DNA of 64,000 bases, taken from NCBI GenBank assembly GCA_041398605.1, contig JAWKUK010000005.1, forward strand, positions 310,001-374,000, written 5' to 3'. Both the position numbers and the translations under genes were made by a program. Under the pieces are notes generated by a model that worked only from the letters and a program-made list of their open reading frames with translations, had not been told where the DNA came from and did not search any database. The stretch's first letter is position 1. Every line of letters starts with the position of its first letter. This document shows positions 1 through 8,900 of this stretch, piece after piece. This DNA comes from JAWKUK01 sp041398605. Lineage in GTDB: Bacteria; Planctomycetota; UBA1135; GCA-002686595.

Positions 1-2
1 TG

Positions 3-582
3 CGCCGCGCCTGCTTCGAGGGCAGCAAGCGGCTCGAGGACTTCGAGTGGGCCTTCAACGCGAAGATCCCGAAGGCGAAGATCGTCGATCTCGCGACGTG
101 CGCCTTCGTCGAGAAGCAAGAGAACGTGCTCCTCGTGGGGCCTGCCGGCGTCGGCAAGTCCCACGTCGGGCGAGCGCGCCTGCCGCGCGGGCTACTCGGT
201 CTGCTACACACCGGCCCACCAGATGCTCACGCAGCTGTGCGCGGCGCGCGCAGACAAGAGTCTCGACCGGCGCATGCTCAAATTCACCGCGCCGGACCTC
301 TTGATCATCGACGACCTCGGGCTTCGACCGCTCGAGCACGACGAACCCGTCGACCTCTACGAGATCATCCGCGCACGCTACGAGCGCGGAGCGATGGTCA
401 TCACCTCGAACCGCGCGCTGGAGGAGTGGTACCCCATGTTTCTCGACGAGCTGATGGCGTCGGCGGCGATGGACCGACTGCTCCACCACGCGCACGTCGT
501 CGTTCTTGAGGGGCACTCGTATCGGAACCCGCCGAGCCGACAGCCGGAAGGCCGGGCGAGCAAGCCGCGACGCGACGGCTGA
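3..582 (+). pseudogene. istB: IstB-like transposition helper ATPase, frameshifted
   Basis: IstB is the AAA+ ATPase that assists the IS21 transposase IstA. Translation from base 3 gives a typical IstB segment (ending KQENVLLVGPAGVGKSHVG) with an intact Walker A. The frame is then lost near 168-178, and the protein resumes in another frame with ACRAGYSVCYTPAHQ and the Walker B stretch LLIIDDLGLRP, then the usual ITSNR sensor region, ending at a TGA at 580-582. Compared with the family, several residues between the P-loop and ACRAGY are missing, so a deletion of about 10-11 bases is likely. The 5' end is cut by the window. Function lost. Confidence 0.85.
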
Positions 583-682
583 TTCGTAACTGGCACGCGC
601 TCTGCGCCAGGGGTCCTGGAGGCGCGGCCCCGGTCGGCGCAGCCCGTACGGCGAGCGCGACCACGTGGACAACAACTGAATT

Positions 683-728
683 CGCCTCCTGCCCGCCCGC
701 CCGCGACCTCGCGGGCGGGCAGGAGGCG
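683..728. other. Perfect 18-bp hairpin with 10-nt loop, conserved tail
   Basis: Arms 683-700 and 711-728 are perfectly complementary, with a loop at 701-710. A structure of the same stem and loop length occurs at 18100-18145 downstream of another transposon relic. The two stems differ by compensatory changes, and both are followed by a similar tail containing CGCGAGGAGCG and GGAGCGC. It could be a transposon structural RNA or DNA element, or a terminator. No U-tract follows, so a plain intrinsic terminator is less likely. Confidence 0.7.
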
Positions 729-916
729 ACACTTCGCAGCGACGCGAGGAGCGGCGCAGAGCACGGAGCGCACGCGATCGGCGTGCCCGTAGGTCCGCCG
801 GAGGGCGCGACGATCGCTCGCGCGGAGGCGCCGCAGAGCGACGGACGGCTGCCGCGACGCCTCTGGCAGCATCTCGATGGACGTGGCTGGCGTCGCGTCG
901 CACGGTCGTGGCCGGT

Positions 917-961
917 CGAGGTGGTCTCGATTGGCCGAACCCGAGGTGGTCTCGGTTGGCC
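917..961. repeat. IS21-like subterminal direct repeats
   Basis: Two 20-bp copies, CGAGGTGGTCTCGRTTGGCC, start at 917 and 942. They differ at one base and their starts are 25 bp apart. The second copy runs into the presumed element end at 972. Such repeats are known as transposase binding sites in IS21 ends. Confidence 0.65.
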
Positions 962-982
962 GGTCCTTGACAGTTCTGCGGC

Positions 983-1924
983 TCAGGGCGCCATCAGGAC
1001 GAGCCGGATGTAGCCCGAGTTATGAATTGTGTGGCCGTCGGGTCCGGGCGCGAAGGACGGAATGCGGAAATCATCGCCCGTGCGTACGGTAATATTCACG
1101 TTGTCCGCGTCCGACACGCACGCACCCTCAACGCGTTGAGGATTGTGTTCGCGCCACGATAACGGCATCGGTCCATAGAACCGACCGGATCCGTCCGAGG
1201 TTTCGCTGAACCACAACGAGGCGCTGAACGCCGTTGTCATCAGGTTGTGCGTCAGCGGGTAATCGCTGTTCCTTGATACGGGGATCCAGCCACTATCGTA
1301 GACACGCACGGTGCCGTCGCCAACCACGCCGCAGTTGGCGGTGATGAGTCGCTGGCATCCGCCGGAGACGGTCGCATGCTGCCCAAGTACCGAGTTGCCG
1401 TTGCCACCGGCGACGGTGGCGGCGTGTGCACCCGCGATGTTGGACTCGCCGCCGAAGACGGAGGCGTAAACTCCGCTCGCGACATTCAGGGTGCCGCCAT
1501 AGACTGAGGAATATGGGCCCTGAATGGCATTGGCGTCGCCACACACAATGCCACCGTAGCTCGAATAATTGTCTTGGGTGCCAACAGCGATGTTGTGCGA
1601 ACCGGTTCGTACGTCGCCGCCTGGATGCCCCTGCTCGTTGTATCCGACGATCAGGTTGCCAAGGCCGGTGGGGGCGCCATTGGTGGTGCCCGTCCCGTCG
1701 ACGATCTGGAGGTTAAGGCGACTGATGCGCGCCGTTCGCACCACGCCGCCTTGGCCATCGGGCAGGTTTTCCATCGTCAGATGGTTCAGGAACTCTACGG
1801 CCGCGGCGCTCAGTAGCCGGTTCGCGCCGATGACCTGTTGCATACTCAACGTGGCGAACACGAGCACACACGCAAGGGCTCCGAGCACGGCCGAAGTGAG
1901 TTGGAGACGAATTGGGCGCTTCAC
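983..1924 (-). CDS. Secreted Hep_Hag/YadA-head-like repeat protein
   Basis: 313 residues. GTG start at 1924 is chosen because GAGAGGA lies about 9 bases upstream and the next residues form a signal/anchor segment (KRPIRLQLTSAVLGALACVL...). The middle carries degenerate 14-15 residue repeats of the type SxYGGxxNxAxGxxASVFGG, as in the left-handed beta-roll head of trimeric autotransporter adhesins (Hep_Hag). The C-terminal third has no repeats and two cysteines, and no YadA-type membrane anchor is visible. It follows the TPR lipoprotein gene by 26 bp, so it is the last gene of the secretin operon. Inference: a surface or secreted protein that may use the neighbouring secretin. Role otherwise unknown. 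Confidence 0.65.
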   Translation of the reverse strand: MKRPIRLQLTSAVLGALACVLVFATLSMQQVIGANRLLSAAAVEFLNHLTMENLPDGQGGVVRTARISRLNLQIVDGTGTTNGAPTGLGNLIVGYNEQGHPGGDVRTGSHNIAVGTQDNYSSYGGIVCGDANAIQGPYSSVYGGTLNVASGVYASVFGGESNIAGAHAATVAGGNGNSVLGQHATVSGGCQRLITANCGVVGDGTVRVYDSGWIPVSRNSDYPLTHNLMTTAFSASLWFSETSDGSGRFYGPMPLSWREHNPQRVEGACVSDADNVNITVRTGDDFRIPSFAPGPDGHTIHNSGYIRLVLMAP

Positions 1925-1950
1925 GATAGGGGGTCCTCTCTTGGGTAGTC

Positions 1951-2553
1951 TCAGAGGCGCCCCGGGTGGGCACCCTCCGGTGTTCTTGCGAGCACTAACT
2001 GAGCCCAGTTGCGCCATTCGAGCGACTCGCCCTCGATGGCTACGCGCCTGAGGCTTTGAATGGCGAGGTCGTCAAGGGGTCCTTCAGCAACAGCGAGCCG
2101 CGCCGCCCCCTGAACGGCCGGCATGTACCCCGGGTAGACCTCGAGCGCCGACGCATAGCTCGCCTCTGCCTCCCGCACCTGCCCGGCGCGCTCGAGCGTG
2201 ATCGCGAGGTTCACCCTCGGCTCCGGATGTCCCGGCAGCAGCTTGCGCGCCCACTCGAACTCATGGGCGGCGCCATACAGGTCATCCTTCGCGAGCAGCA
2301 GCACCCCAAGGTTGTTGTGGGCCTTGGCCTGGAAGAGATCCGCCTCGAGCGCCTCTCGCAACAGCCGCTCCGCACCCTCCGGGTCCTCCGGCATGCACAG
2401 CGACGCCTCATCGACGAGGGAGCGCGCCCGCTCCTCGTCGCGCGCACCGCTCGCGTCGCCCACGTAGGGCCCACTCGCCCGCGGAGCACCACACCCCGCC
2501 ACGATGCCCCACACGGCGAGCAGCAGCGCCCCGCACACCAAGACCCTCCTCAT
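1951..2553 (-). CDS. TPR-repeat lipoprotein of the secretin operon
   Basis: 200 residues. The ATG at 2553 overlaps the stop of the secretin gene (ATGA), showing translational coupling; longer in-frame extensions would lie inside the secretin gene. The N-terminus is a lipoprotein signal, with hydrophobic LLLAVWGIVAG followed by Cys (lipobox-like VAGC). Residues about 55-150 hold at least three TPR units (AKAHNNLGVLLLAKDDLYGA, then PRVNLAITLERAGQ, then ASALEVYPGYMPA). TPR lipoproteins of the PilF/PilW kind help secretins assemble in the outer membrane. Given the coupling, a pilotin-like role here is a reasonable inference, not shown. Confidence 0.75.
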   Translation of the reverse strand: MRRVLVCGALLLAVWGIVAGCGAPRASGPYVGDASGARDEERARSLVDEASLCMPEDPEGAERLLREALEADLFQAKAHNNLGVLLLAKDDLYGAAHEFEWARKLLPGHPEPRVNLAITLERAGQVREAEASYASALEVYPGYMPAVQGAARLAVAEGPLDDLAIQSLRRVAIEGESLEWRNWAQLVLARTPEGAHPGRL

Positions 2554-4715
2554 CGCATCCACCTCGGTTCCAAGACGGGCACATCGCTCGGCAGCCCCGC
2601 GTCCAAGGTCGCGCGCGCCGTCACATGCCGCAGCCCCCGAAACGACTCGCTGCGGAGCACGTCGCAGCGCAAGAACACGTAGAAGCGCGTGCTCTCGGCG
2701 CTCCGCGACGCATCCCGAAACAGCCACCCAAGGAGCGGTAACCGCTCGAGCAGCGGCGTGCGCGAAGCAACCTTGCCGCTCGACTCGAGCTCCAACCCGC
2801 CGAGCACGACCGTGAACCCGTCCGGCACCGTCGCCTCGCTCTTCAGCACCGTCTGCTGGCGCGGTGGGGGCAGGGCCGGGTCGGCCGGGTCGCCCACGAA
2901 GGCCGAGAGCGTAACCGCGTACTCGATTCGCAGCCGGTCCCCGCTCGTGATGTGGGGCGTGACCGAGATCTGCGTGCCGGCCTCGGACGAGCCCCCAAAG
3001 GTCGTGGTTGCCACGACGTCTGTCGAGACCGTCGCCGAGAAGGGGCTCTCGAGCACCGAGTCGAGCTCCGCCGTCACGTGATTGCGCGTCACGAGCCGCG
3101 GCCGAGCCAGACTGCGCCCCTCGCTGACGGTCTCGAGCGCCCGCAGGACAGCCGAGAAGTCGCCTGGGTTGAGCACCGTCGCGGCAGCGCCCGTGCCAGC
3201 CAGCGGCCCGACCGAGGCGTCCAAGAGCGCAGGGCTGCCAAGCCCAAACAGGCTCGCCACCTCGTACAAGTTGCCGCGCGCGTTCCCGCCGCCGCGCAGC
3301 TCCACACCGAGCGCGCGCATTTGGCTCTCGCTCAGGCTGACCACCGTGGCCTCGATCAGCACCTGCGGCTCCAGGGTGTCGAGGTCCCGCACCAGCCCCT
3401 CGAGCTGGCGCAGCACACGGGGCTCAGCGTGGGCGAGGATGCGATTGGTGCCCTCATCCACCGAGAGGCGCAGCGTGCGCCGCGGCGAGGCGGTGCTGTT
3501 CGTCGGGGTCACGGCATCCACCGGGCCGGACTCAAGTGCCTCTGGTCTGCCGCTCAGGTCCAAGAGGCGCTCCAGCCGCTCGACGATCTCCTTTGCGTCG
3601 CGGTGGCACACCTCGAAGGAGCGCAGCTCCTCGAGGGAGCCCTGCTCCGTACCCTCGAGCCGGTCGAAGAGGTCCTGAACGCGCTCGTGGGTGGCCTCGT
3701 TGGCCGTGATGATGAGCGTTCCGGTCAGGTTGTCCTGGACGAGGTGCCAGCCGGACGGCTCATGCCCCGCTTGCCCCACGACGTCGCCGATCAGGGCCGC
3801 CACATCACCCGCCGCAAAGCGACGCGGCACGTAGCTGCGCGTCGAGAGGGCGCCAGCTGCGTCGAAGCGCTCAACGATCGCGCGCCAGCGCGCGATCTCC
3901 GACGCTGGTGCACCGACCATGATGCTCGAGGACTCGGGCATGGCGAAGAACCAGCCCGTCGGACGGGTGCCGGTCGGCGTCTGCTTCTGAATGATCTGCT
4001 CGAGCCGTGTGGCGACCGTCGTGGGGGAGACGCTCGTCACCGGCACCTCGATCGTCTCCAACACGACAGCGGGGCCATCGAGCAGCGCTAACGCCACCAG
4101 GGCTTGCTCCACATCCGCACGCAGCCCCGCGAGCGCGACATGGCCCGCGGTCTCAAGAGCAACGACCGAGGTGCGCTCCTTGGGCATCAGCTCGAGCAGC
4201 GCCGTCGCTAGCGAGCGCGGGGTGCCCGAGCGCGTGCGGTACAGGACGCGCACGTAGCCGGCATGGGCATCGGCCACGCCCAGGGGCTCGATGCGCGCAA
4301 GGCCCGCGGCCTCACCCAGGGGCACGAGCGAGAGCGCTTCCTGGCCCGGTCTCTGGACGATCGCAAGCGTGTTCTGGGCCAGCTGCTCGTTCACGATGCG
4401 CCAGAGCTCTGAAGGGCTGAGCCCCTGACCATCGCTTGCGAGCTCGATCTCGCCCTTGACCTCGCGTCCACCGAGGTCGAGGACGAAGCCCGCGGTGCGG
4501 GCGAGCTCGCCCAAGAGGTCACGCAGGGGCACACGTTCGCTGGTGAGGTGCACGCGCACTTCGCCTTGGCGCTGCTGGGACTCTTGGCTCGGGGCGGACC
4601 CAGGGGAGGGTCTGGGCGTGGCCCCCCGGGGCATTGCAGACGACAGCGTGAACGATAGCGCCAGCGCGCTGCAAAGCCGCGCGCCAGCCACTCTCAGTCG
4701 AGCGGGGCACCCCAT
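2550..4715 (-). CDS. Secretin (type II secretion GspD-like)
   Basis: 721 residues with an N-terminal signal sequence. Residues about 50-120 look like an N0/STN domain (VRVHLTSERVPLRDLLGELA). N1/N-type repeats follow to about 440, and the C-terminal half is the outer-membrane secretin barrel. Diagnostic motifs are the turn VPDGFTVVLGGLE and the terminal PLLERLPLLGWLFR. Secretins form the multimeric outer-membrane channel of type II secretion, type IV pili or related machines. Length fits GspD. No gspE/F/G genes are adjacent; the only neighbours are an upstream helical protein (21 bp gap), the coupled TPR lipoprotein and the head-repeat protein, so the inner-membrane parts must lie elsewhere. 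Which secretion type it serves cannot be decided here. Confidence 0.88.
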   Translation of the reverse strand: MGCPARLRVAGARLCSALALSFTLSSAMPRGATPRPSPGSAPSQESQQRQGEVRVHLTSERVPLRDLLGELARTAGFVLDLGGREVKGEIELASDGQGLSPSELWRIVNEQLAQNTLAIVQRPGQEALSLVPLGEAAGLARIEPLGVADAHAGYVRVLYRTRSGTPRSLATALLELMPKERTSVVALETAGHVALAGLRADVEQALVALALLDGPAVVLETIEVPVTSVSPTTVATRLEQIIQKQTPTGTRPTGWFFAMPESSSIMVGAPASEIARWRAIVERFDAAGALSTRSYVPRRFAAGDVAALIGDVVGQAGHEPSGWHLVQDNLTGTLIITANEATHERVQDLFDRLEGTEQGSLEELRSFEVCHRDAKEIVERLERLLDLSGRPEALESGPVDAVTPTNSTASPRRTLRLSVDEGTNRILAHAEPRVLRQLEGLVRDLDTLEPQVLIEATVVSLSESQMRALGVELRGGGNARGNLYEVASLFGLGSPALLDASVGPLAGTGAAATVLNPGDFSAVLRALETVSEGRSLARPRLVTRNHVTAELDSVLESPFSATVSTDVVATTTFGGSSEAGTQISVTPHITSGDRLRIEYAVTLSAFVGDPADPALPPPRQQTVLKSEATVPDGFTVVLGGLELESSGKVASRTPLLERLPLLGWLFRDASRSAESTRFYVFLRCDVLRSESFRGLRHVTARATLDAGLPSDVPVLEPRWMR

Positions 4716-4736
4716 GGCCAGAAAGCTCCGCGGGGG

Positions 4737-5474
4737 CTACTGCACACCCGTGGCGGTGTTCCAGGCGGCCTCAATCGAGGTGCGGTTGGCCTCGAGCAGG
4801 GAGAGGGCCGCGGAGACCCCCTGTTCGGCGCGGAAAGCGGCCAGGCTCGCCGTGATCGTGGGGTTGGTGGGCTTTCCGAGCTTGGTGCAGACCCGCTCGT
4901 GCGTGAGCGCTTCCTTCAGCGCGTTCCATTCGACCTGGGTGCGTTCCGCGACGAGGAACTCGAGCGGCAGCGTCTTCCAACGCTTGTTGGATTGGACCTG
5001 CGCGAGGGTTTGCGTGGCGCCCTGTGCCACCCCCGATGTGGCCGCCGTGAAGACTGCACCGATGAGTCCATCGCGTACAGCCTCGGCGTTCGCCACTGCG
5101 GTGCGCGCGTCCGCTAGCTCCTGCAGGCTGGCAGGGGAACCGTCGCCGCCGCGCACCGCCTCTTCAATCGCGGCAAGCGCGACACGGGCGTTTGCGAGTG
5201 CCTCGTCGGCGGGCGCGAGTTGGTTCTGCTGTACCACCTCCGATAGCTGGGCGCGCGCGATGAGCTGCGTGGCGCCCTGGGCATTGAATCCAGCCACCGC
5301 AAGCTCGGCGCTGCCGAGCCCCGCACGCGCGAGAGCACCCCGCAACACAAGGTCGGGGGTGACCGCTGATGCAGCGGAAGTGGTAGTGCTCGACGCGGAC
5401 ATCGACGAGAGACCGACGGGAACCGCGACGGCCACGAGGGCGAGCGCGACGAGGGACTTGACCTGGAAGAGCAT
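4737..5474 (-). CDS. Secreted alpha-helical protein, first gene of secretin operon
   Basis: 245 residues. A signal peptide (residues about 6-22, VKSLVALALVAVAVPVG) is followed by an Ala/Gln/Glu-rich sequence predicted to be almost entirely helical, with possible coiled-coil between residues 80 and 130. There is one Cys and no motif I recognise. It ends 21 bp before the secretin start, so the two are almost surely co-transcribed. It could be a periplasmic partner of the secretin, but the sequence does not show a function. Confidence 0.6.
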   Translation of the reverse strand: MLFQVKSLVALALVAVAVPVGLSSMSASSTTTSAASAVTPDLVLRGALARAGLGSAELAVAGFNAQGATQLIARAQLSEVVQQNQLAPADEALANARVALAAIEEAVRGGDGSPASLQELADARTAVANAEAVRDGLIGAVFTAATSGVAQGATQTLAQVQSNKRWKTLPLEFLVAERTQVEWNALKEALTHERVCTKLGKPTNPTITASLAAFRAEQGVSAALSLLEANRTSIEAAWNTATGVQ

Positions 5475-5948
5475 GTGCTTCGACCTCTTGCTGCTTGCGT
5501 TGAGCCGATAGGCCGAGAGCCTTCGCCGCGGCAGTGCGACGTGGGCGTGATCGTAGCGAGTAGTGCAGATCTCGCCGGTAGTTTCGCAGCCCTACCCCGT
5601 AACAGATCCGGGCGTAGTGGGGCGGAAAAGGAAGAAGACGCTGCCGCGCCACGGCTCCGCCAAGATTCTTCAGAAACCGTTCAAAAGTCTCTTCGGTGGC
5701 ACTCCCGACTAACGTGTCCAGTTAACAAACGTGTGCTCACCAGGCACCGGAAGGACTTGTTCGGGCAGGTTTTCGGTCATAAGTGCTTATCTGGCAAAGT
5801 GCGGGTACGAAGTCGCATTTGTCCTGCGAGAAATGGGTGACTGGGACCTTGTTGATTTCTACGAGTGGAAAGAGACTCGCACTCGACGCCACCGGTGTCG
5901 TTTACGCGTTGCTCGATCCCTAGACGAGTTCCAAGAAAGACGCCTGCC
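5475..5948. other. Divergent intergenic region (474 bp)
   Basis: Lies between the secretin operon (minus) and the RHS gene (plus), so it must hold both promoters. The stretch 5700-5870 is visibly less GC-rich than the surroundings, and an imperfect palindrome ATAAG-TG-CTTAT sits at 5779-5790. No convincing -35/-10 pair or terminator is visible. An in-frame upstream extension of the RHS gene (from 5865) is considered non-coding. Confidence 0.4.
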
Positions 5949-8900
5949 ATGACTCGTCAGCAGAAGATCCGACTCTCCTTGCCGATCCTTGGGCTCCTGG
6001 TGCTGGTGGCAGCAGTCATGACCTCGCGGGTGGGTCTTTCGGGAAGTGCGCCGACTGCGCCGCTGAGCGTGGAAGCGGCGATGCTTGAGCCCGCCGCAGG
6101 GCTTCCTGCTGCGAGCTCCGCACCGGCCGCCTTTACGTCGGACCCGATCCTCGAGGTCGACAGCACGACGCTGACGACCTACCTCGCGATGACGAGCGGG
6201 GGGCAGGGAGTCAAGCCTGGGGTCGACTTCCGCGGCGTCGACCTGGACGGACGCTTGCGTAAGGGTTCATCCCTCGGAATGCACCTGGCCGGCAACGCGA
6301 TCGGCCCCTTCGCGCCGAGCACTCAGGCCATTGGCGGCGTCTCTCTCATGAACGGTGGCGTGACCCAGGAGGACGTTGATCTGGCGTTCCCTGCGGACGG
6401 CCCCCGCTGGGTCATCGGCCGCACCTACAACGCATGGCAGGACGACGGCTCGCTGGACAGCAACGGCCCGCAGGGCCGGAACTGGTTCCAGATCGCACAA
6501 CCCGAGATCCAGCTCGTGAGCGATCGGGTCTATCTCATCTACGGGGCGGACCGCTTCATCGAGTTCAAGTTGGTCCCCGAATCTTCGACCACCTACAAGG
6601 CAACCAACGGTGCCGCCGGTGCGATTGAGATGATCCCGCTCGACGACGAGGTCGAGTGGAGCACCGACACCTTTGTCTACACTGACCAGGCGGGCTGGGA
6701 ATGGACGTTCTTCGGCTTCCATGACACCTCGGGGGATGCCGCCGGGCAGATCTGGAAAATCGAGGCCCCCTCCGGCGAAGTGGCCTTCGTGGGGGACTCT
6801 GACCTTGCGAACGACCCGGTGACGCTGGGCTACAACACGGGCAACATCGCCGTGGCGTACGACAGCGAAGACCGGCGCTACACCTTCTCGTACACGACCG
6901 TCGACGGCCTTCTGCGCTTGACGCAGGTCGAGGTCGAGACGAAGGCGAGTGGCACCTGGGGCAGCCCAACCGGAGTCGAAACCATCGGGCTGGTGGAGTA
7001 CTCCTACTATGGCAGCGAGACCTATGGAGACCCGGCGGACCTCAAGCGTGTGGAGATCACGACGCGAGTCAACGACGACGGGAACGAGCTGAAGCGCGAG
7101 AAGTACTACCGCTACTGGGAGGGCACGTTCAACTCCTCAACCAACCCCGGCCACCCGCACGGGTTGCAGTACGTCTACGACTTCGAGGGCGTGCGGCAGT
7201 ACGACTGGTCGGACGCGACCTTCGACGACGACCACCTGACCGAGACGCTCGCGAATCTCGCGCCGTACGCGTCGGCCTACTACGAGTACGACAGCGCGAA
7301 GCGCTGCACCGAGGTGTCGTCCGAGGCGGGGTGTGGGAGCTGCGGCGGCGGGGCGGCACACGGGACGGTGCTCTTCACCTACGAGGCCAATGGCAGCTTC
7401 TCCGGGACGTCTGGTTACGACACGACCTGGGCGCGGCGCGCCCTCGCAGAGCGGGCGGACGGCAGCTTCCTGACCCAGTACTTCGACGAAGTGGGGCAGG
7501 GGCTCAGCTACCTCATCACCGACGCGACGCCCGCGTCGGGCACGCCCTCGAAGTGGGTGACGAAGGTCACACGGAACTCCGATGGCGTGACCACAGAGGT
7601 CGCGACCCCGGCGGCGATCACGGGTTACACCCACAGCACCGGCGCCGTGACTTCCGACTACACGGCGGGGCTCATCCGCTACTGGACGCTCGAGACCGCT
7701 GGGGCGACGAAGGGGTTCGTGCTTGACCAGCGGTTCAACCGCGACAAGACCTCTTCGCAGTACTTCGAGTGGTTGCGCACGTTCACGGTGGGCTCACTCG
7801 TCGTGGGGGACACGACGGTGTATCGGCCGCTCGTCGACGACGAGCGGAACTACCCGACGGCGATCACGTCGGGGACATCGGGCTCAAACCTGACAGCGCG
7901 GGCGATCACCTGGCACTCAGGGACCCTGGCTCCCAAGGAGATCACGGTGACCTGGCCGACGGTGACGACGGCCAACAACGGCTCGAACAGCGCGACGACG
8001 TCGCGCGCCTGGCTCGACCAGGTAGGGCGCACCGTTTGGACGCAGGCCGAGGATGGGGTCATCAACTACACGCTCTACAGCGGTGGCTTGACGACGATGT
8101 CGATCCGCGATGCGGACACGACTCTGACGGGTAGTGGTCAGGTGTTCAACGGCATCACGATGCCGGGCTGGAGCTTGGGTTCGGGGCCGATGCACCGGGT
8201 TGACAGCATGACCTACGACGACGGGTTCCAACGCACAGTGACCCAAGCAGATGGGCGCAAGCTCGTCACCTACAAGTCCGTGCTCCTGGACCGGCGGTTG
8301 GTGTCGCTTTCCTACGGGAACCTCGTCGGCACAACGTTCCACGGTCCGGTTGAGTTCAGCGTGTCAAACCATTCCGGGCGCACGGATGCTCAGGGGCGGG
8401 TTGCCCTTTCGGGCAACACGACGACGAGTGCAACCTCTGCCCACGTGACCGAGACATCCGCTGATCCCTTGGTCGCGTTGGCGCTTGGCACGGTTTGCCG
8501 TTACCGGACGTCGGTCTACGACGAGACGGGGGTGGAACTTGCCAAGTCGCGCACCTACTTCGACGTACCCAGCTCCAGCCCTGGCACGCTCGGCACGCAC
8601 TACGACGAGGAGACCTATGCCTACGACAGCATGGGCCGCCAGAACCGCCGTGAGACGCCGCACGCTGGGTTGTCGGCAGGAACGGTGTACAAGAGCGCGT
8701 TTGATGTGCTTGGGCGTGTGACGTCGCGCAGCATCGGGACCGACGACACCGGGACGGGTTCAGACAACATGGTCGTGACCGAGCTTCTTGTCTACGACGG
8801 GGGTGCCGACGACGGCAACAGCCACCAGACAACCCGCACCGAGCGCACGACAGCCACCTCGAGCGGCGAGCGGGTCACGGACTACTCGTACGACATCCGC

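Larger units (their letters stand above)
1..972 (+). mobile_element. IS21-type insertion sequence, decayed right part
   Basis: The left edge lies outside the window. What remains is a broken istB reading frame (to 582), about 390 bp without a gene that contains a perfect hairpin (683-728), and a right end. The right end is placed at 972 because the sequence finishes ...CCGGTCCTTGACA, which on the other strand starts TG as IS21-family ends do. Just inside it are two direct repeats (917-936 and 942-961), like the multiple subterminal repeats that IS21 transposase binds. istA is not in the window. The element cannot be active, because istB is frameshifted. Confidence 0.7.

Noticed and set aside
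5779..5790. Palindromic operator ATAAGTGCTTAT
   Set aside because: Only 5-bp arms with a mismatched centre; too short to support a regulator site beyond a mention.
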